This document shows positions 1 to 8,647 of a stretch of 64,000 bases of DNA, piece by piece. This DNA comes from Sphingosinicella ginsenosidimutans (GTDB lineage: Bacteria; Pseudomonadota; Alphaproteobacteria; Sphingomonadales; Sphingomonadaceae). The stretch covers positions 2,711,001-2,775,000 of the forward strand of contig NZ_VOQQ01000001.1 of NCBI RefSeq assembly GCF_007995055.1, written 5' to 3'. Position numbers and translations under genes: made by a program. The notes beneath the pieces are model-generated. The model did not search any database. It saw nothing but the letters and a program-made list of their open reading frames with translations, and was not told the origin of the DNA. Position 1 is the stretch's first letter. Each line of letters begins with the position of its first letter.

Positions 1-74
1 AACGCCGTCTCGTAGAAGACCTTGCCCGCGCCGATCGCGCGGACGGGCAGCTCGACATAATTCAGACGGGCCAT
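1..74 (-). CDS. VOC (glyoxalase/bleomycin-resistance fold) family protein, N-terminal fragment
   Basis: Only the first 24 or so codons are inside the window. They begin at the ATG at 72-74 on the minus strand and read MARLNYVELPVRAIGAGK and onward. The pattern of a short beta strand (NYVELPV), a small loop and then an aromatic helix start (KVFYE) is typical of the first module of vicinal-oxygen-chelate proteins. Members of that fold act as dioxygenases, glyoxalases or binding proteins, so no substrate can be given. Its start lies 2 bp beyond the lexA stop on the same strand, so it is probably co-transcribed with lexA. Confidence 0.55.
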   Translation of the reverse strand, partial: MARLNYVELPVRAIGAGKVFYETA

Positions 75-76
75 AG

Positions 77-727
77 TCAATAGCGCCGCAGCAGTCCCGC
101 GAGCCGGCCCTGGATCTGGACCTGCTCCGGCCGATAGCGCTGAGGATCATATTGGCGATTGGCCGGGTCGAGGCGGATCATCCGCCCTTCGTGGCGCAGT
201 GTCTTGAGCGTCGCCTCGGCATCGTCGATCAGCGCGACCACGATCTCGCCGTCGCGCGCCGTCTCCTGGCGGCGGATCAGCGCATAATCCCCGTCGAGGA
301 TGCCGAGCTCGACCATCGAATCGCCGGCGACCTCGAGCGCATAATGTTCGCCCGGGCCGAGCAGGGCGGCCGGAACGGGCAGGGTGTCCGTGCCTTGCAG
401 CGCCTCGATCGGCGTGCCGGCCGCGATCCGGCCGTGGAGTGGGATGTCGAGCACGTCATTGGCGGCGCGCGGCGGCGTGGGAGGAGCAGCCGAGACGCTG
501 GCCGCGCCGCGCACCTCGGGCACCTTCAGCACCTCGAGCGCGCGCGCCCGATTGGGCAGGCGCCGGATGAAGCCGCGCTCCTCAAGTGCCGAGATCAGCC
601 GGTGGACGCCACTCTTCGACTTGAGGTCCAGCGCCTCCTTCATCTCCTCGAACGAGGGGGACACGCCGCTCTGATGGAGGCGTTCGTCGATGTAGAGCAG
701 CAGTTCCTGTTGCTTTCGCGTCAGCAT
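77..727 (-). CDS. lexA: LexA repressor, SOS regulator and self-cleaving serine protease
   Basis: LexA represses DNA-damage genes and cleaves itself when RecA filaments form. The 216-residue protein begins [11 protein letters not shown] longer reading frame exists, but this start matches the family and leaves the operator upstream. Residues 1-65 form the winged helix-turn-helix. The cleavage pair is Ala103-Gly104 in GRIAAGT. The catalytic dyad is Ser137 (GDSM) and Lys175 (ATLKTL). Three GTTC half-sites just upstream make autoregulation very likely. In related sphingomonad genomes I recall lexA downstream of moaC/moeA and the trp genes; here it follows trpG directly. Confidence 0.96.
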   Translation of the reverse strand: MLTRKQQELLLYIDERLHQSGVSPSFEEMKEALDLKSKSGVHRLISALEERGFIRRLPNRARALEVLKVPEVRGAASVSAAPPTPPRAANDVLDIPLHGRIAAGTPIEALQGTDTLPVPAALLGPGEHYALEVAGDSMVELGILDGDYALIRRQETARDGEIVVALIDDAEATLKTLRHEGRMIRLDPANRQYDPQRYRPEQVQIQGRLAGLLRRY

Positions 728-743
728 CCGGTCCCTCCCGATG

Positions 744-769
744 GAACATCTGCGGAACGTGTATGGAAC
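744..769 (-). promoter_or_regulatory. Double (overlapping) SOS box of lexA
   Basis: Read on the minus strand, three GTTC tetramers are each separated by exactly 7 bases. On the plus strand these are GAAC at 744-747, 755-758 and 766-769. GTTC-N7-GTTC is the established LexA operator in alphaproteobacteria, so the three half-sites make two overlapping operators sharing the middle one. They lie 17-42 bp upstream of the lexA start codon, the right place for autorepression. Confidence 0.9.
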
Positions 770-826
770 GTTACGGGCGCTGTCAAGCATGTGCGCGCTC
801 CGGGCCGTCCTTGCCCGACGCCCTCC

Positions 827-1408
827 CTAGCAGGGCCTTTCCAGGAAATTCCGCAGCAGCGCGTGGCCGTGCGCGCTCGCGATGCTTTCGGGGTGGAACT
901 GGACGCCGTGGAGCGGCAGGTCGCGGTGCCGAAGGCCCTGGATGGTCCCGTCCGAGGCCTTCGCATTGATCGTCAGGGCGGCCGGAAGGCTTGCCCGCCC
1001 GACGACGAGCGAGTGATAGCGCGCCGCCATGAATGGCGTGGGGAGGCCGGCGAACAGGCCCTGTCCATCGTGATGGATGGCGGATGACTTGCCGTGCATC
1101 GGCACCGGCGCATGTTCGATCCGTCCGCCGAACGCCGCGGCAATCGCCTGAAGACCAAGGCAGATGCCGAGCAAGGGCCGCCGTGCCGTGGCGCAGGCAT
1201 GGACGAGTTCGATGGAAATGCCGGCCGCATCCGGCGCGCCGGGCCCGGGGGAGATCAGGATGCCGTCGTCGCCGGCCGCGAGCGTCTCCGCAGGGGTCAG
1301 GGAGTCATTGCGCACGACGCGCACTTCGGCCCCGATCTCCTTCAGATAATGGACGATGTTCCAGGTAAAGCTGTCGTAATTGTCGATGACGAGGATCGAT
1401 CGGGTCAC
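827..1408 (-). CDS. trpG: Anthranilate / aminodeoxychorismate synthase glutamine amidotransferase subunit
   Basis: This is a class I glutamine amidotransferase that supplies ammonia to TrpE (anthranilate, tryptophan pathway) or PabB (4-aminobenzoate, folate pathway). All 193 residues are present. The oxyanion-hole segment is LISPGPGAPD (51-60), the nucleophile is Cys83 in GICLGLQ, and His172 and Glu174 in FHPES complete the triad. The ATG overlaps the stop of the upstream ppiD-like gene by 4 bp, so the two are translationally coupled. No synthase subunit (trpE or pabB) and no trpD or trpC is next to it, unlike the trp operon order I know from relatives. It may serve folate synthesis or a distant trpE. 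Confidence 0.9.
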   Translation of the reverse strand: MTRSILVIDNYDSFTWNIVHYLKEIGAEVRVVRNDSLTPAETLAAGDDGILISPGPGAPDAAGISIELVHACATARRPLLGICLGLQAIAAAFGGRIEHAPVPMHGKSSAIHHDGQGLFAGLPTPFMAARYHSLVVGRASLPAALTINAKASDGTIQGLRHRDLPLHGVQFHPESIASAHGHALLRNFLERPC

Positions 1409-3366
1409 TCCGTCGCGCTGCCGATCAGCCGCGCCTTCACCGCCGCGATCTCCTGGTCGTTGCGGTTGATCCGGCTCTGCATCTGGATGGCCCGGGCGAA
1501 CTGGTCGGCGAGCTCCTCGGACGCGCTCCGCGAGAATTCGGCGCGCGTCGCGGTGATCATCTCGGGATGGCCGCTTGCGTCGCCAGGCGTGCGCTGCTGG
1601 TGATAGACGACGTACCAGCCGGCATTGTTCGGCGCCGGGACCAGCTGGGCGCGGCGCTCGGGGAGACTGAACAAAGCAAGGAGCGGCGGCGCGATCTGCT
1701 GGCCGCCGCGTGACAGATCGGCGCGGCGCATGTCGATCGGCCGGGGCGCCGGCATCGCCGGCTGCGCCTGGGCGAAGGCCTGGGCCGGGGCGGTGCCGCG
1801 GTTGATCGCGTCGGCAATCTGCTGGGCGATCTGACGCGAGCGCTGGAGCGCCATGTCCTGGGCCGCGGCGTCCCGAACGCGATCGTGGATCTGGGCGAGC
1901 GGCGGTGGCGCGGCGGGGATCGCACGCTCGATGCCGAGCAGCGCATAACGTTCATTCTCGGTGATCGGCTGGATCACCGGCTCCGGATGCTCGGCGTCGA
2001 TCTCGAAGGCGGGCTGGAGCAGCGGCTGGAGCTCGGCCGGCGCGGTGAACGGCTGGTCCGGCGACTGGCCCGCCTGGGTCAGCGGCGGGGTCGTCACGAG
2101 TTGCAGATGCTCGGCCTGCGCGATCTCGTTCAGATTGGCTCCGTCCGAAATCCGGTCCTGGATCCGGTTGATGATCGCGGTGAAGGCGTCGTTCGCCTTC
2201 TGCTGGGCGATGGCGGATGCGATCTCGGCGCGGACGCTCTCGATGGGCCGCGCGGCGGAGCGCTGGATCGAATCGACGCGAACGACATGGAATCCGAACG
2301 GGCTGCGGATCGGCCCGACGACGCCGCCCTGAGCCGCGGCGAACGCGGCCTGGGAGACCTGAGCGGACGTCGCGGTCGCGAACTGCTGCGCGGTCTGGCC
2401 GTTGAAGGTGATGTCGCTGGCGGCGAAGCCCGCGCCGCGGGCCGCCTCGGCGAAGCTGGTGCCGCCGCGGACGCGCTGCGCGAAGGCCTGGGCCGCCGCC
2501 TGGGTCGGGAGCACGACCGACTGGAGGTTGCGCGTCTCGTGCGCCGCATAAGTGGCGGCATGGCTGCGATAATAGGCCTGGATTTCGGCGTCGGTGGCCT
2601 GGGTCTGCGCGGCGATCTGGTCACGACCGATCACGGCATATTGGATCACCCGCCGTTCGGGAATGACGAAGCGGTCGCGATGGCCCCGGTAAAAGGCCTG
2701 GATCTGGGCTTCGGTCGGATGGATTCCGGCGACGAGCAGCTGCGCCGGGACCACGCCGATCGAGCCGACCCGCCGTTCGAGCAGGAGATTGGCATATTCG
2801 CGAGCGACGCCCTCGGGCACCCGCGCGGTGAGCGCGATCGGGCCGAGCAGCTGCCGCTGCATCAGCTGCTGGGCGATATCCTCGCGCAGCTCGGCCTCGG
2901 TCACGTTCTGGCTCGCAAGCGCGGCGCGCATCGCATTTTCGTCGAACTGCCCGGTCACGCCGCGGAAGGCGGGAATATTGACGATCTCGCGGTCGACCAT
3001 GCGCTGCGACACCGTCAGCCCCTGCGCCGTCCCGAACGACTGCACCGCCATGCCGACAATCAGCTGGTTGATGAGCTGCTCATAGGTGCCGTTGCCGAGG
3101 AAGGCGGCGAGAGTCAGGCCCGGCTGCTGCTGGCGGGCCATGTTATATTGCCGGTTGATCGTGTCGGTGAGCTTCTGTTCCGCCAGCTTGCGCCCGTCGA
3201 CGGTCGCGATCGTGGTGCCCGTCGCCTGTCCGCCGCCGGCGATCAGCGAATCGATGCTCCCGAACCCGCCCGTGCCGAAGCCAGTGATGACGATGGCCAG
3301 CAGCGAGATGAACAGGATGATGCCGGTGAGGATCGCGCGGGTGCGGCGCTTGGCGGAGGAAACCAT
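1405..3366 (-). CDS. ppiD: PpiD-like periplasmic peptidyl-prolyl isomerase / folding chaperone (SurA_N plus PpiC rotamase)
   Basis: The 653-residue protein begins MVSSAKRRTR. A single hydrophobic segment at about residues 12-32 anchors it in the inner membrane with the bulk in the periplasm. A SurA-type chaperone region follows, then a parvulin (PpiC) domain at roughly residues 240-350 with the typical SFAEAAR motif and a G-PFGFHVVRV closing strand. Such proteins help newly secreted outer-membrane proteins leave the Sec translocon. Divergent tpiA and nearby secG fit the usual alphaproteobacterial neighbourhood. An upstream in-frame ATG is possible, but the chosen start places the basic residues directly before the membrane helix. 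Confidence 0.88.
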   Translation of the reverse strand: MVSSAKRRTRAILTGIILFISLLAIVITGFGTGGFGSIDSLIAGGGQATGTTIATVDGRKLAEQKLTDTINRQYNMARQQQPGLTLAAFLGNGTYEQLINQLIVGMAVQSFGTAQGLTVSQRMVDREIVNIPAFRGVTGQFDENAMRAALASQNVTEAELREDIAQQLMQRQLLGPIALTARVPEGVAREYANLLLERRVGSIGVVPAQLLVAGIHPTEAQIQAFYRGHRDRFVIPERRVIQYAVIGRDQIAAQTQATDAEIQAYYRSHAATYAAHETRNLQSVVLPTQAAAQAFAQRVRGGTSFAEAARGAGFAASDITFNGQTAQQFATATSAQVSQAAFAAAQGGVVGPIRSPFGFHVVRVDSIQRSAARPIESVRAEIASAIAQQKANDAFTAIINRIQDRISDGANLNEIAQAEHLQLVTTPPLTQAGQSPDQPFTAPAELQPLLQPAFEIDAEHPEPVIQPITENERYALLGIERAIPAAPPPLAQIHDRVRDAAAQDMALQRSRQIAQQIADAINRGTAPAQAFAQAQPAMPAPRPIDMRRADLSRGGQQIAPPLLALFSLPERRAQLVPAPNNAGWYVVYHQQRTPGDASGHPEMITATRAEFSRSASEELADQFARAIQMQSRINRNDQEIAAVKARLIGSATE

Positions 3367-3490
3367 AAGGAAATGTCGTCCTGACGAGACCGAGTTTCGC
3401 GGGGTCATAAAGGGGCCGCCACTCTCCCGCAAGCTTGGCAGGGGAGAGCGCGCCTGCTAGGCGGCGCGGCCGCAAAGGAGCTGATCCACC

Positions 3491-4240
3491 ATGCATCTGC
3501 GCCGCAAGCTCATCGCCGGCAACTGGAAGATGAACGGCAATCTCGCCGCCCTGGCGGAGATCGCCGCGACAGCCGATGCGGCGCGCGAGATCGCCGGGGT
3601 CGATGTCGCGATCTGTCCGCCATTCACCCTGATCGCGCCGGCGGTGACGCGATCGGGTGGTCTCGTCATCGGAGCGCAGGATTGCCATGCCGCCGAAAGC
3701 GGCGCCCATACCGGCTGCGTCTCCGCGTCGATGGCGAAGGAAGCGGGCGCCCGCCTCGTCATCGTCGGCCATTCCGAGCGGCGCGCGGACCAGCATGAAT
3801 CCGACGCGGATGTCCGCGCCAAGGCGGAAACGGCGCTTCGCCACGGCCTCACGGCCATCGTCTGCGTGGGCGAGAGCGAGGGCGATCGCGCAGCGCGCGG
3901 CCATGTCGCTGTCGTCGAACGCCAGCTCGCCGGCTCCCTTCCCGATTCGTGGGAGGAGGGTGAGCTTGTCGTCGCCTATGAACCGATCTGGGCGATCGGC
4001 ACCGGCAAGGTCGCCACGCCCGCCGACATCGGCGAGATGCACGGGGCGATCCGCGCCGCCCTGGTCCAGCGTTTCGGCGATCTCGGGGACCGCATCCGCA
4101 TCCTCTATGGGGGATCGGTGAAGGCCGACAATGCGGCGGCGATCTTCGGGGTCGCCAACGTTGATGGCGCGCTGGTCGGCGGAGCAAGCCTCACGGCGGC
4201 GCAGTTCGTGCCGATCATCGAGGCCGCCGCGGCGAGTTGA
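3491..4240 (+). CDS. tpiA: Triose-phosphate isomerase
   Basis: It interconverts dihydroxyacetone phosphate and glyceraldehyde-3-phosphate in glycolysis and gluconeogenesis. The 249-residue length is normal for the TIM barrel. Substrate-binding Asn11 and Lys13 are in GNWKMNG, the electrophilic His94 is in VGHSERR and the catalytic base Glu164 is in AYEPIWAIGTG. The phosphate-binding loop LYGGSVK is intact near the C-terminus. An AAAGGAG Shine-Dalgarno sequence lies about 10 bases before the ATG. It is transcribed divergently from the ppiD-like gene and followed by secG. Confidence 0.97.
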   Translation: MHLRRKLIAGNWKMNGNLAALAEIAATADAAREIAGVDVAICPPFTLIAPAVTRSGGLVIGAQDCHAAESGAHTGCVSASMAKEAGARLVIVGHSERRADQHESDADVRAKAETALRHGLTAIVCVGESEGDRAARGHVAVVERQLAGSLPDSWEEGELVVAYEPIWAIGTGKVATPADIGEMHGAIRAALVQRFGDLGDRIRILYGGSVKADNAAAIFGVANVDGALVGGASLTAAQFVPIIEAAAAS

Positions 4241-4295
4241 ATCCCTGAAGGCGATCGACTAGATCGCCGGCGACCCGTTTTTCCGAAAGAGCTCG

Positions 4296-4706
4296 ATGTC
4301 CGGCCTGTTCACCTTCATTCTCGTCATCCAGGCGCTGGTCGCCCTCGTGATGATCACCGTCATCCTGATGCAGCGCAGCGAAGGTGGCGGCCTCACCGGC
4401 GGAAGCCCCTCGGGCCTGATGACGGCGCGCGGCGCCGCCGACTTCCTGACCCGCACGACATCGATCAGCGCGACGATCTTCGTCATCCTATCGATCCTTC
4501 TCGCGGCGCTGGCCGCCAATACCAATCGCGGCAGCCGGATCGACGCCTCGCTCGCCCAGCCCAATCCGTCGTCGCCCTCGCGGTCGATCAATCTCGGCCC
4601 GACGCCGGGCGCGCCGGCTCCGGGGGCGACGGCGCCCGCCACCGCGCCGACGCCGGCGCCCGTCACGACCGGCAACCAGTCCGGCGGGGTCCCGCTGGCG
4701 CAATAA
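4296..4706 (+). CDS. secG: Preprotein translocase subunit SecG
   Basis: SecG is a small inner-membrane partner of SecYE that aids SecA-driven export. The 136-residue protein has two hydrophobic segments (about residues 2-24 and 51-73). Between them is the family signature QRSEGGGLTGGSPSG. The C-terminal third is a low-complexity Pro/Ala/Thr tail, common in alphaproteobacterial SecG. It lies 55 bp after tpiA and precedes pyrG, a widely conserved order. Confidence 0.93.
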   Translation: MSGLFTFILVIQALVALVMITVILMQRSEGGGLTGGSPSGLMTARGAADFLTRTTSISATIFVILSILLAALAANTNRGSRIDASLAQPNPSSPSRSINLGPTPGAPAPGATAPATAPTPAPVTTGNQSGGVPLAQ

Positions 4707-4727
4707 GCGGATCGGTGATCGCGGCGG

Positions 4728-4755
4728 CGATGCGGGGAAAATAAATCCCGCATCG
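4728..4755 (+). other. Intergenic hairpin between secG and pyrG
   Basis: A perfect 9-bp stem, CGATGCGGG (4728-4736) with CCCGCATCG (4747-4755), encloses a 10-base A/T-rich loop. No run of T follows, so it is not a standard intrinsic terminator. It may be an RNA-stability element or a leader structure of pyrG, which starts 43 bp later. The structure is visible; its function is a guess. Confidence 0.45.
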
Positions 4756-4798
4756 GCGCTTGCCCGAATCCGTCGCGTCCTCTTAAGGCTCGACTCCC

Positions 4799-6433
4799 AT
4801 GACGCGGTTCATCTTCATCACCGGCGGCGTGGTCTCATCGCTTGGCAAGGGCCTGATGGCGGCATCGCTCGCCGCCTTGCTCCAGGCGCGCGGCTACAAG
4901 GTGCGCCTTCGCAAGCTCGATCCCTATCTCAACGTCGATCCGGGCACGATGTCGCCCTATCAGCACGGCGAGGTCTATGTAACCGACGACGGCGCCGAGG
5001 CCGATCTCGATCTCGGTCATTACGAGCGGTTCACCGGCGTTCCGGCGCGACAGAGCGACAACGCCACGTCGGGCCGCATCTATCAGGGCATCATCAGCCG
5101 CGAGCGGCGCGGCGACTATCTCGGCGCGACCGTCCAGGTGATTCCGCACGTCACCAATGCGATCAAGGATTTCATCCGGGCCGATCTGGACCCCGATCTC
5201 GATTTCCTGATCTGCGAGGTCGGCGGCACCGTGGGCGACATCGAATCGCTCCCCTTCATCGAGGCGATCCGTCAGTTCCGCAACGAGGAGGGCAGGGATC
5301 GAACGCTCTCGATCCACACGACGCTGGTGCCCTTCATCGCCGCGGCCGGCGAGCTCAAGACCAAGCCGACGCAGCACAGCGTGCGCGAGCTGACCAGCCT
5401 CGGCATACAGCCCGAGATCATCGTGTGCCGGACCGAACATCCGCTGCCCGACAGCGACCGCGCGAAGATCGCGCTGTTCTGCAATGTCCGCACGGAAGCC
5501 GTCATTCCCGCGCTCGATGCGAAGAGCATCTACGCGGTCCCGCAGCAATATCACGAGGCGGGGCTGGACACCGAAGTGCTCCATGCGCTCGGCCTCGCCG
5601 CCCCAGCGCCCGACATGCGCCGGTGGGACGACGTGCTCGATCGCCTGTTCAACCCGGAAGGCGAGGTCACGATCGGGGTGGTCGGCAAATATGTCGGCCT
5701 GCCGGATGCCTATAAGAGCCTGACCGAAGCGCTGATCCACGGCGGCCTCGCCAATCGGGTGAAGGTCAACATCCAGTGGCTCGATGCGGAACTGTTCGAA
5801 CATCCGGGATCGGAGATCGCGGGCGCGCTTGAACCGATGCACGGAATCCTCGTCCCGGGCGGCTTCGGCGAGCGCGGATCAGAAGGCAAGATCGCCTCCG
5901 TCCGCTTTGCGCGGGAACGCAAGGTGCCATTCTTCGGCATCTGCCTGGGCATGCAGATGGCCTGTATCGAAGGGGCGCGGAACACGGCCGGGATCGCCGG
6001 CGCCGGCTCCTCCGAATTCGGCGCCCAGGCGGAACCCGTGATCGGCCTGATCACCGAATGGATGAGCGACGAGGGGCTTCAGAAGCGGGCCGAGGGCGGC
6101 GATCTCGGCGGGACGATGCGTCTCGGCGCCTATGAGGCGACGCTGGCCGGGAACAGCGCGGTGCGGTCCATCTACGGCAGCGACCGGATCTTCGAGCGTC
6201 ACCGGCACCGTTATGAGGTCAATATCCACTATCGTGACGCGCTCGAGAAAGGCGGCCTGATCTTCTCGGGGATGAGCCCCGATGGCGAGCTGCCGGAGAT
6301 CGTCGAGCGTGCGGACCATCCCTGGTTCATCGGTGTCCAGTTCCACCCTGAGCTGAAGTCCAAGCCGTTCGCGCCGCACCCGCTCTTTGCGAGCTTCATC
6401 GAAGCGGCGGTAAAACAGTCGCGGCTCGTCTGA
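4799..6433 (+). CDS. pyrG: CTP synthase (glutamine-hydrolysing)
   Basis: It converts UTP to CTP using ATP and glutamine, the last step of pyrimidine nucleotide synthesis. The 544-residue protein has the expected two-domain plan. The N-terminal synthetase domain has the P-loop-like [11 protein letters not shown] at residues 9-19 and the [19 protein letters not shown] segment. The C-terminal class I amidotransferase domain has the nucleophilic Cys in FGICLGMQ and the His/Glu pair in FHPELKSKP. The length and every motif are typical. Confidence 0.98.
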   Translation: MTRFIFITGGVVSSLGKGLMAASLAALLQARGYKVRLRKLDPYLNVDPGTMSPYQHGEVYVTDDGAEADLDLGHYERFTGVPARQSDNATSGRIYQGIISRERRGDYLGATVQVIPHVTNAIKDFIRADLDPDLDFLICEVGGTVGDIESLPFIEAIRQFRNEEGRDRTLSIHTTLVPFIAAAGELKTKPTQHSVRELTSLGIQPEIIVCRTEHPLPDSDRAKIALFCNVRTEAVIPALDAKSIYAVPQQYHEAGLDTEVLHALGLAAPAPDMRRWDDVLDRLFNPEGEVTIGVVGKYVGLPDAYKSLTEALIHGGLANRVKVNIQWLDAELFEHPGSEIAGALEPMHGILVPGGFGERGSEGKIASVRFARERKVPFFGICLGMQMACIEGARNTAGIAGAGSSEFGAQAEPVIGLITEWMSDEGLQKRAEGGDLGGTMRLGAYEATLAGNSAVRSIYGSDRIFERHRHRYEVNIHYRDALEKGGLIFSGMSPDGELPEIVERADHPWFIGVQFHPELKSKPFAPHPLFASFIEAAVKQSRLV

Positions 6434-6488
6434 ACCCGCGCCGGGTCTCCATCGTTGCGCCACCATCCTCCGGGGCGAGTCGCCGCCT

Positions 6489-6956
6489 GTGTTCATGTCG
6501 CTCGTCGCCCTGCTGCTGCTGCAAGCGATGTCGCCGGCGAGCGGACCGGAGTCTTTCTTCATCGGCCGGACCGAGGGCGAGGGGACGGTGCGGATCATCC
6601 TCTCCGGTCACCATGGCGTGCGGGTGCGCAGCCGCGGGCGGCTTGAGGCGGACGGCGCGTTGCGGCTCGATCAGACCGTCGACGAGGAGGGCAAGGCGCC
6701 ACGCCATCGGACCTGGCGAATCGTCCGTGACGGCCCCGGCCGAATCGGCGGAACGATCAGCGACGCCCGCGGCCCCATCCAGGGCGAGATCCGCGGAAAC
6801 CGGCTCGACATCCGCTATCGGAGCATCGAGGGGCCCACGGTCGAGCAGCAGGTGACGATCCAGCCGGGCGGGCGGATCGCGCACAACCGCATGATCTTCC
6901 GCCGCTTTGGCATCGTCGTCGCGACGATGGAGGAAACGATCCGCCGCGTCGATTGA
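6489..6956 (+). CDS. DUF3833-like protein with a signal or anchor peptide
   Basis: A 155-residue protein that opens with a hydrophobic segment (about residues 3-16) followed by FFIGRTEGEG. The remainder is a beta-rich domain, with strands such as GTVRIILS, RTWRIVRDGPGRIGGTISDARG and NRLDIRYR. This resembles the DUF3833 family of small envelope proteins of unknown function. The first start is GTG at 6489, with an ATG two codons later at 6495; either could be used. It follows pyrG by 55 bp on the same strand. Confidence 0.7.
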   Translation: MFMSLVALLLLQAMSPASGPESFFIGRTEGEGTVRIILSGHHGVRVRSRGRLEADGALRLDQTVDEEGKAPRHRTWRIVRDGPGRIGGTISDARGPIQGEIRGNRLDIRYRSIEGPTVEQQVTIQPGGRIAHNRMIFRRFGIVVATMEETIRRVD

Positions 6957-6991
6957 ACGCGGCCTTCTTTATCCGCTGGATCGCGCCATTG

Positions 6992-7012
6992 TTTGCGCTA
7001 ACATCGCGCAAA
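6992..7012 (+). promoter_or_regulatory. Inverted repeat upstream of the MFS transporter gene (operator candidate)
   Basis: TTTGCGC (6992-6998) and GCGCAAA (7006-7012) are exact inverted copies separated by 7 bases. The element lies 26-58 bp upstream of the possible TTG starts of the transporter gene, in a short A/T-richer promoter region. Its size and symmetry suit a dimeric repressor, but no regulator is encoded next to it. Confidence 0.45.
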
Positions 7013-7029
7013 TCCACCGGGGCGGCACG

Positions 7030-7053
7030 ATGACAGATTGGGTGCAAGCTTGA
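7030..7053 (+). other. Possible 7-codon leader peptide overlapping the MFS start
   Basis: An ATG at 7030, preceded by a G-rich ribosome-binding stretch, opens a frame encoding MTDWVQA and then stops with TGA at 7051-7053. The stop overlaps an in-frame TTG (7050-7052) of the transporter gene. This geometry would allow translational coupling. It could also be chance. Confidence 0.25.
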
Positions 7054-8630
7054 GATCCGCCGCCACCTTCGCGGATCGTCGCGGCGTCTGGGCGTTCGCC
7101 CTTGGCGTCGCCGCGGTGACCGTCGGCGTCCTGCTCCACCTGCCCATGTTCTGGATGGGGCGGATGAACCACTTCATGCTGGCCGGGATGCCGATGGGCG
7201 GCGACATGCTGGCCGGCATGGGACTGATCATCGGCGGTTGCTTCGTCGCCGCCTACGGCCTGCTCCCCCGCGATATTTCGAGATCGGTGGAGACGGCGCG
7301 CGCCATCGAGATCACGGCGCCGGAGGATGCGCCGCTTTCCTCCGCCCATTGGGGCCTGATGGCGGTACTGGTCGTCGCGCTGATCATCGACGTGATGAAG
7401 CCGGCCTCCCTCGGCTTCACCATTCCGGGCATGGTCCACGAATATGGCGTGCCGCGAGAGCGGGCGGCGCTCGTGCCCTTCTTCGCGCTGGTCGGCACCG
7501 TCTGTGGCTCGGTGATCTGGGGCGTGATCGCCGACATTTACGGGCGCAAGGCGTCGATCCTTCTTTCGGCGGTGATGTTCGTCGGCACCTCGATCTGCGG
7601 CGCGATGCCGAGCCTCGCCTGGAATATCGGCATGTGCTTCATGATGGGGGCCGCTGCCGGCGGGATGCTCCCTGTCACCTATGCCCTTCTCGCTGAAATG
7701 ATGCCGAACCGTCACCGCGGCTGGAGCCTCGTTCTCGTCGGCGGACTCGGCGCGGTCGGCGGCTATTTCGCGGCGAGCGGCCTTTCGGCGCTGCTCCAGC
7801 CCTTTTTCGGCTGGCGGATCCTGTGGCTGCTCAATCTCCCGACCGGGCTCTCGCTGGTCCTGCTCGGCCGGTTCATCCCGGAATCGGCAAAATTCCTGAT
7901 CGCGCACGGCCGGGATGGCGAGGCGCGCGCGGTGATGGCGCGCTTCGGCGCACGGATGCGCGCGGCCGGGCCGGCAAGGACCGAGAGCCAGACCGCGAGG
8001 AAGGCGCCCCTGACCGGCTTCGGCCTGCTTGCCAAGCTCGCCGCCCTCAGCCTCGCGGCTCTGTGCTGGGGCCTGGTCAACTTCGGCCTGCTGCTCTGGC
8101 TCCCCGCCGATCTCGTTGCGAAGGGTTATTCCATGGAGGTGTCGAGCCGCCTGCTCGCCGAATCCTCGCTCATCGCCTTTCCGACCGTCTTCCTCGCGGC
8201 CTGGCTCTACAGCCAGTGGAGCACGAAGCGCGCGGTGCTCGGATCGGTCGCTGTCACCATCGTCGGACTGGCCTGGGTGATTGCGCTGGACGTCCGGGGG
8301 CATGGCAATCCGGTGCTTCCGATCGCCTTGCTGATCGTCGGCACCAACGGCCTTGTCGCGATGCTCCTTCCCTATGCCGCCGAAAGCTTTCCGCTGCGGG
8401 TTCGCGGCCGTGCGACGGGCTGGGTCGCGGCCTGCACCAAGGCGGGTGGCGTCCTGGCGCAGTTCCTCGCCATTCTCGGCCTCGTCCCAGCGCTCGGCGT
8501 CAGCGCCGCGCTGATCGCCGCGCCGACCCTGCTGGCACTCATCCTCATCCTTCGTTTCGGCCAGGAAACACGCGGGCGGGATCTGCGCGATCTCGACGAG
8601 GCCATGCTCGGTTCCGGCGCCGCGCTTTAG
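7038..8630 (+). CDS. MFS transporter, probable organic or aromatic acid permease
   Basis: The 530-residue protein is a multi-pass membrane carrier with about 12-14 hydrophobic helices. The MFS motif between helices 2 and 3 is seen as GVIADIYGRKAS. The PNRHRGW and PESAKFL segments are typical of sugar/aromatic-acid type carriers. An extra pair of N-terminal helices containing Met-rich loops (MNHFMLAGMPMGGDMLAGM) precedes the core. The start is uncertain, TTG at 7038 or TTG at 7050, since no ATG fits. It is convergent with paaZ, so uptake of phenylacetate or a related acid is plausible but unproven. Confidence 0.8.
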   Translation: MGASLRSAATFADRRGVWAFALGVAAVTVGVLLHLPMFWMGRMNHFMLAGMPMGGDMLAGMGLIIGGCFVAAYGLLPRDISRSVETARAIEITAPEDAPLSSAHWGLMAVLVVALIIDVMKPASLGFTIPGMVHEYGVPRERAALVPFFALVGTVCGSVIWGVIADIYGRKASILLSAVMFVGTSICGAMPSLAWNIGMCFMMGAAAGGMLPVTYALLAEMMPNRHRGWSLVLVGGLGAVGGYFAASGLSALLQPFFGWRILWLLNLPTGLSLVLLGRFIPESAKFLIAHGRDGEARAVMARFGARMRAAGPARTESQTARKAPLTGFGLLAKLAALSLAALCWGLVNFGLLLWLPADLVAKGYSMEVSSRLLAESSLIAFPTVFLAAWLYSQWSTKRAVLGSVAVTIVGLAWVIALDVRGHGNPVLPIALLIVGTNGLVAMLLPYAAESFPLRVRGRATGWVAACTKAGGVLAQFLAILGLVPALGVSAALIAAPTLLALILILRFGQETRGRDLRDLDEAMLGSGAAL

Positions 8631-8647
8631 CCGCGCCCGAGCGATGC

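Noticed and set aside
1885..3384. A 499-codon plus-strand frame opposite the ppiD-like gene
   Set aside because: No domain is visible and the composition is Arg/Gly/Asp-biased. The minus-strand product has a membrane helix and a rotamase domain.
3936..3943. CCCTTCCC inside tpiA as evidence against the terminus model
   Set aside because: One reversed KOPS-like octamer against twelve in the expected direction is compatible with chance occurrence in a GC-rich coding sequence.
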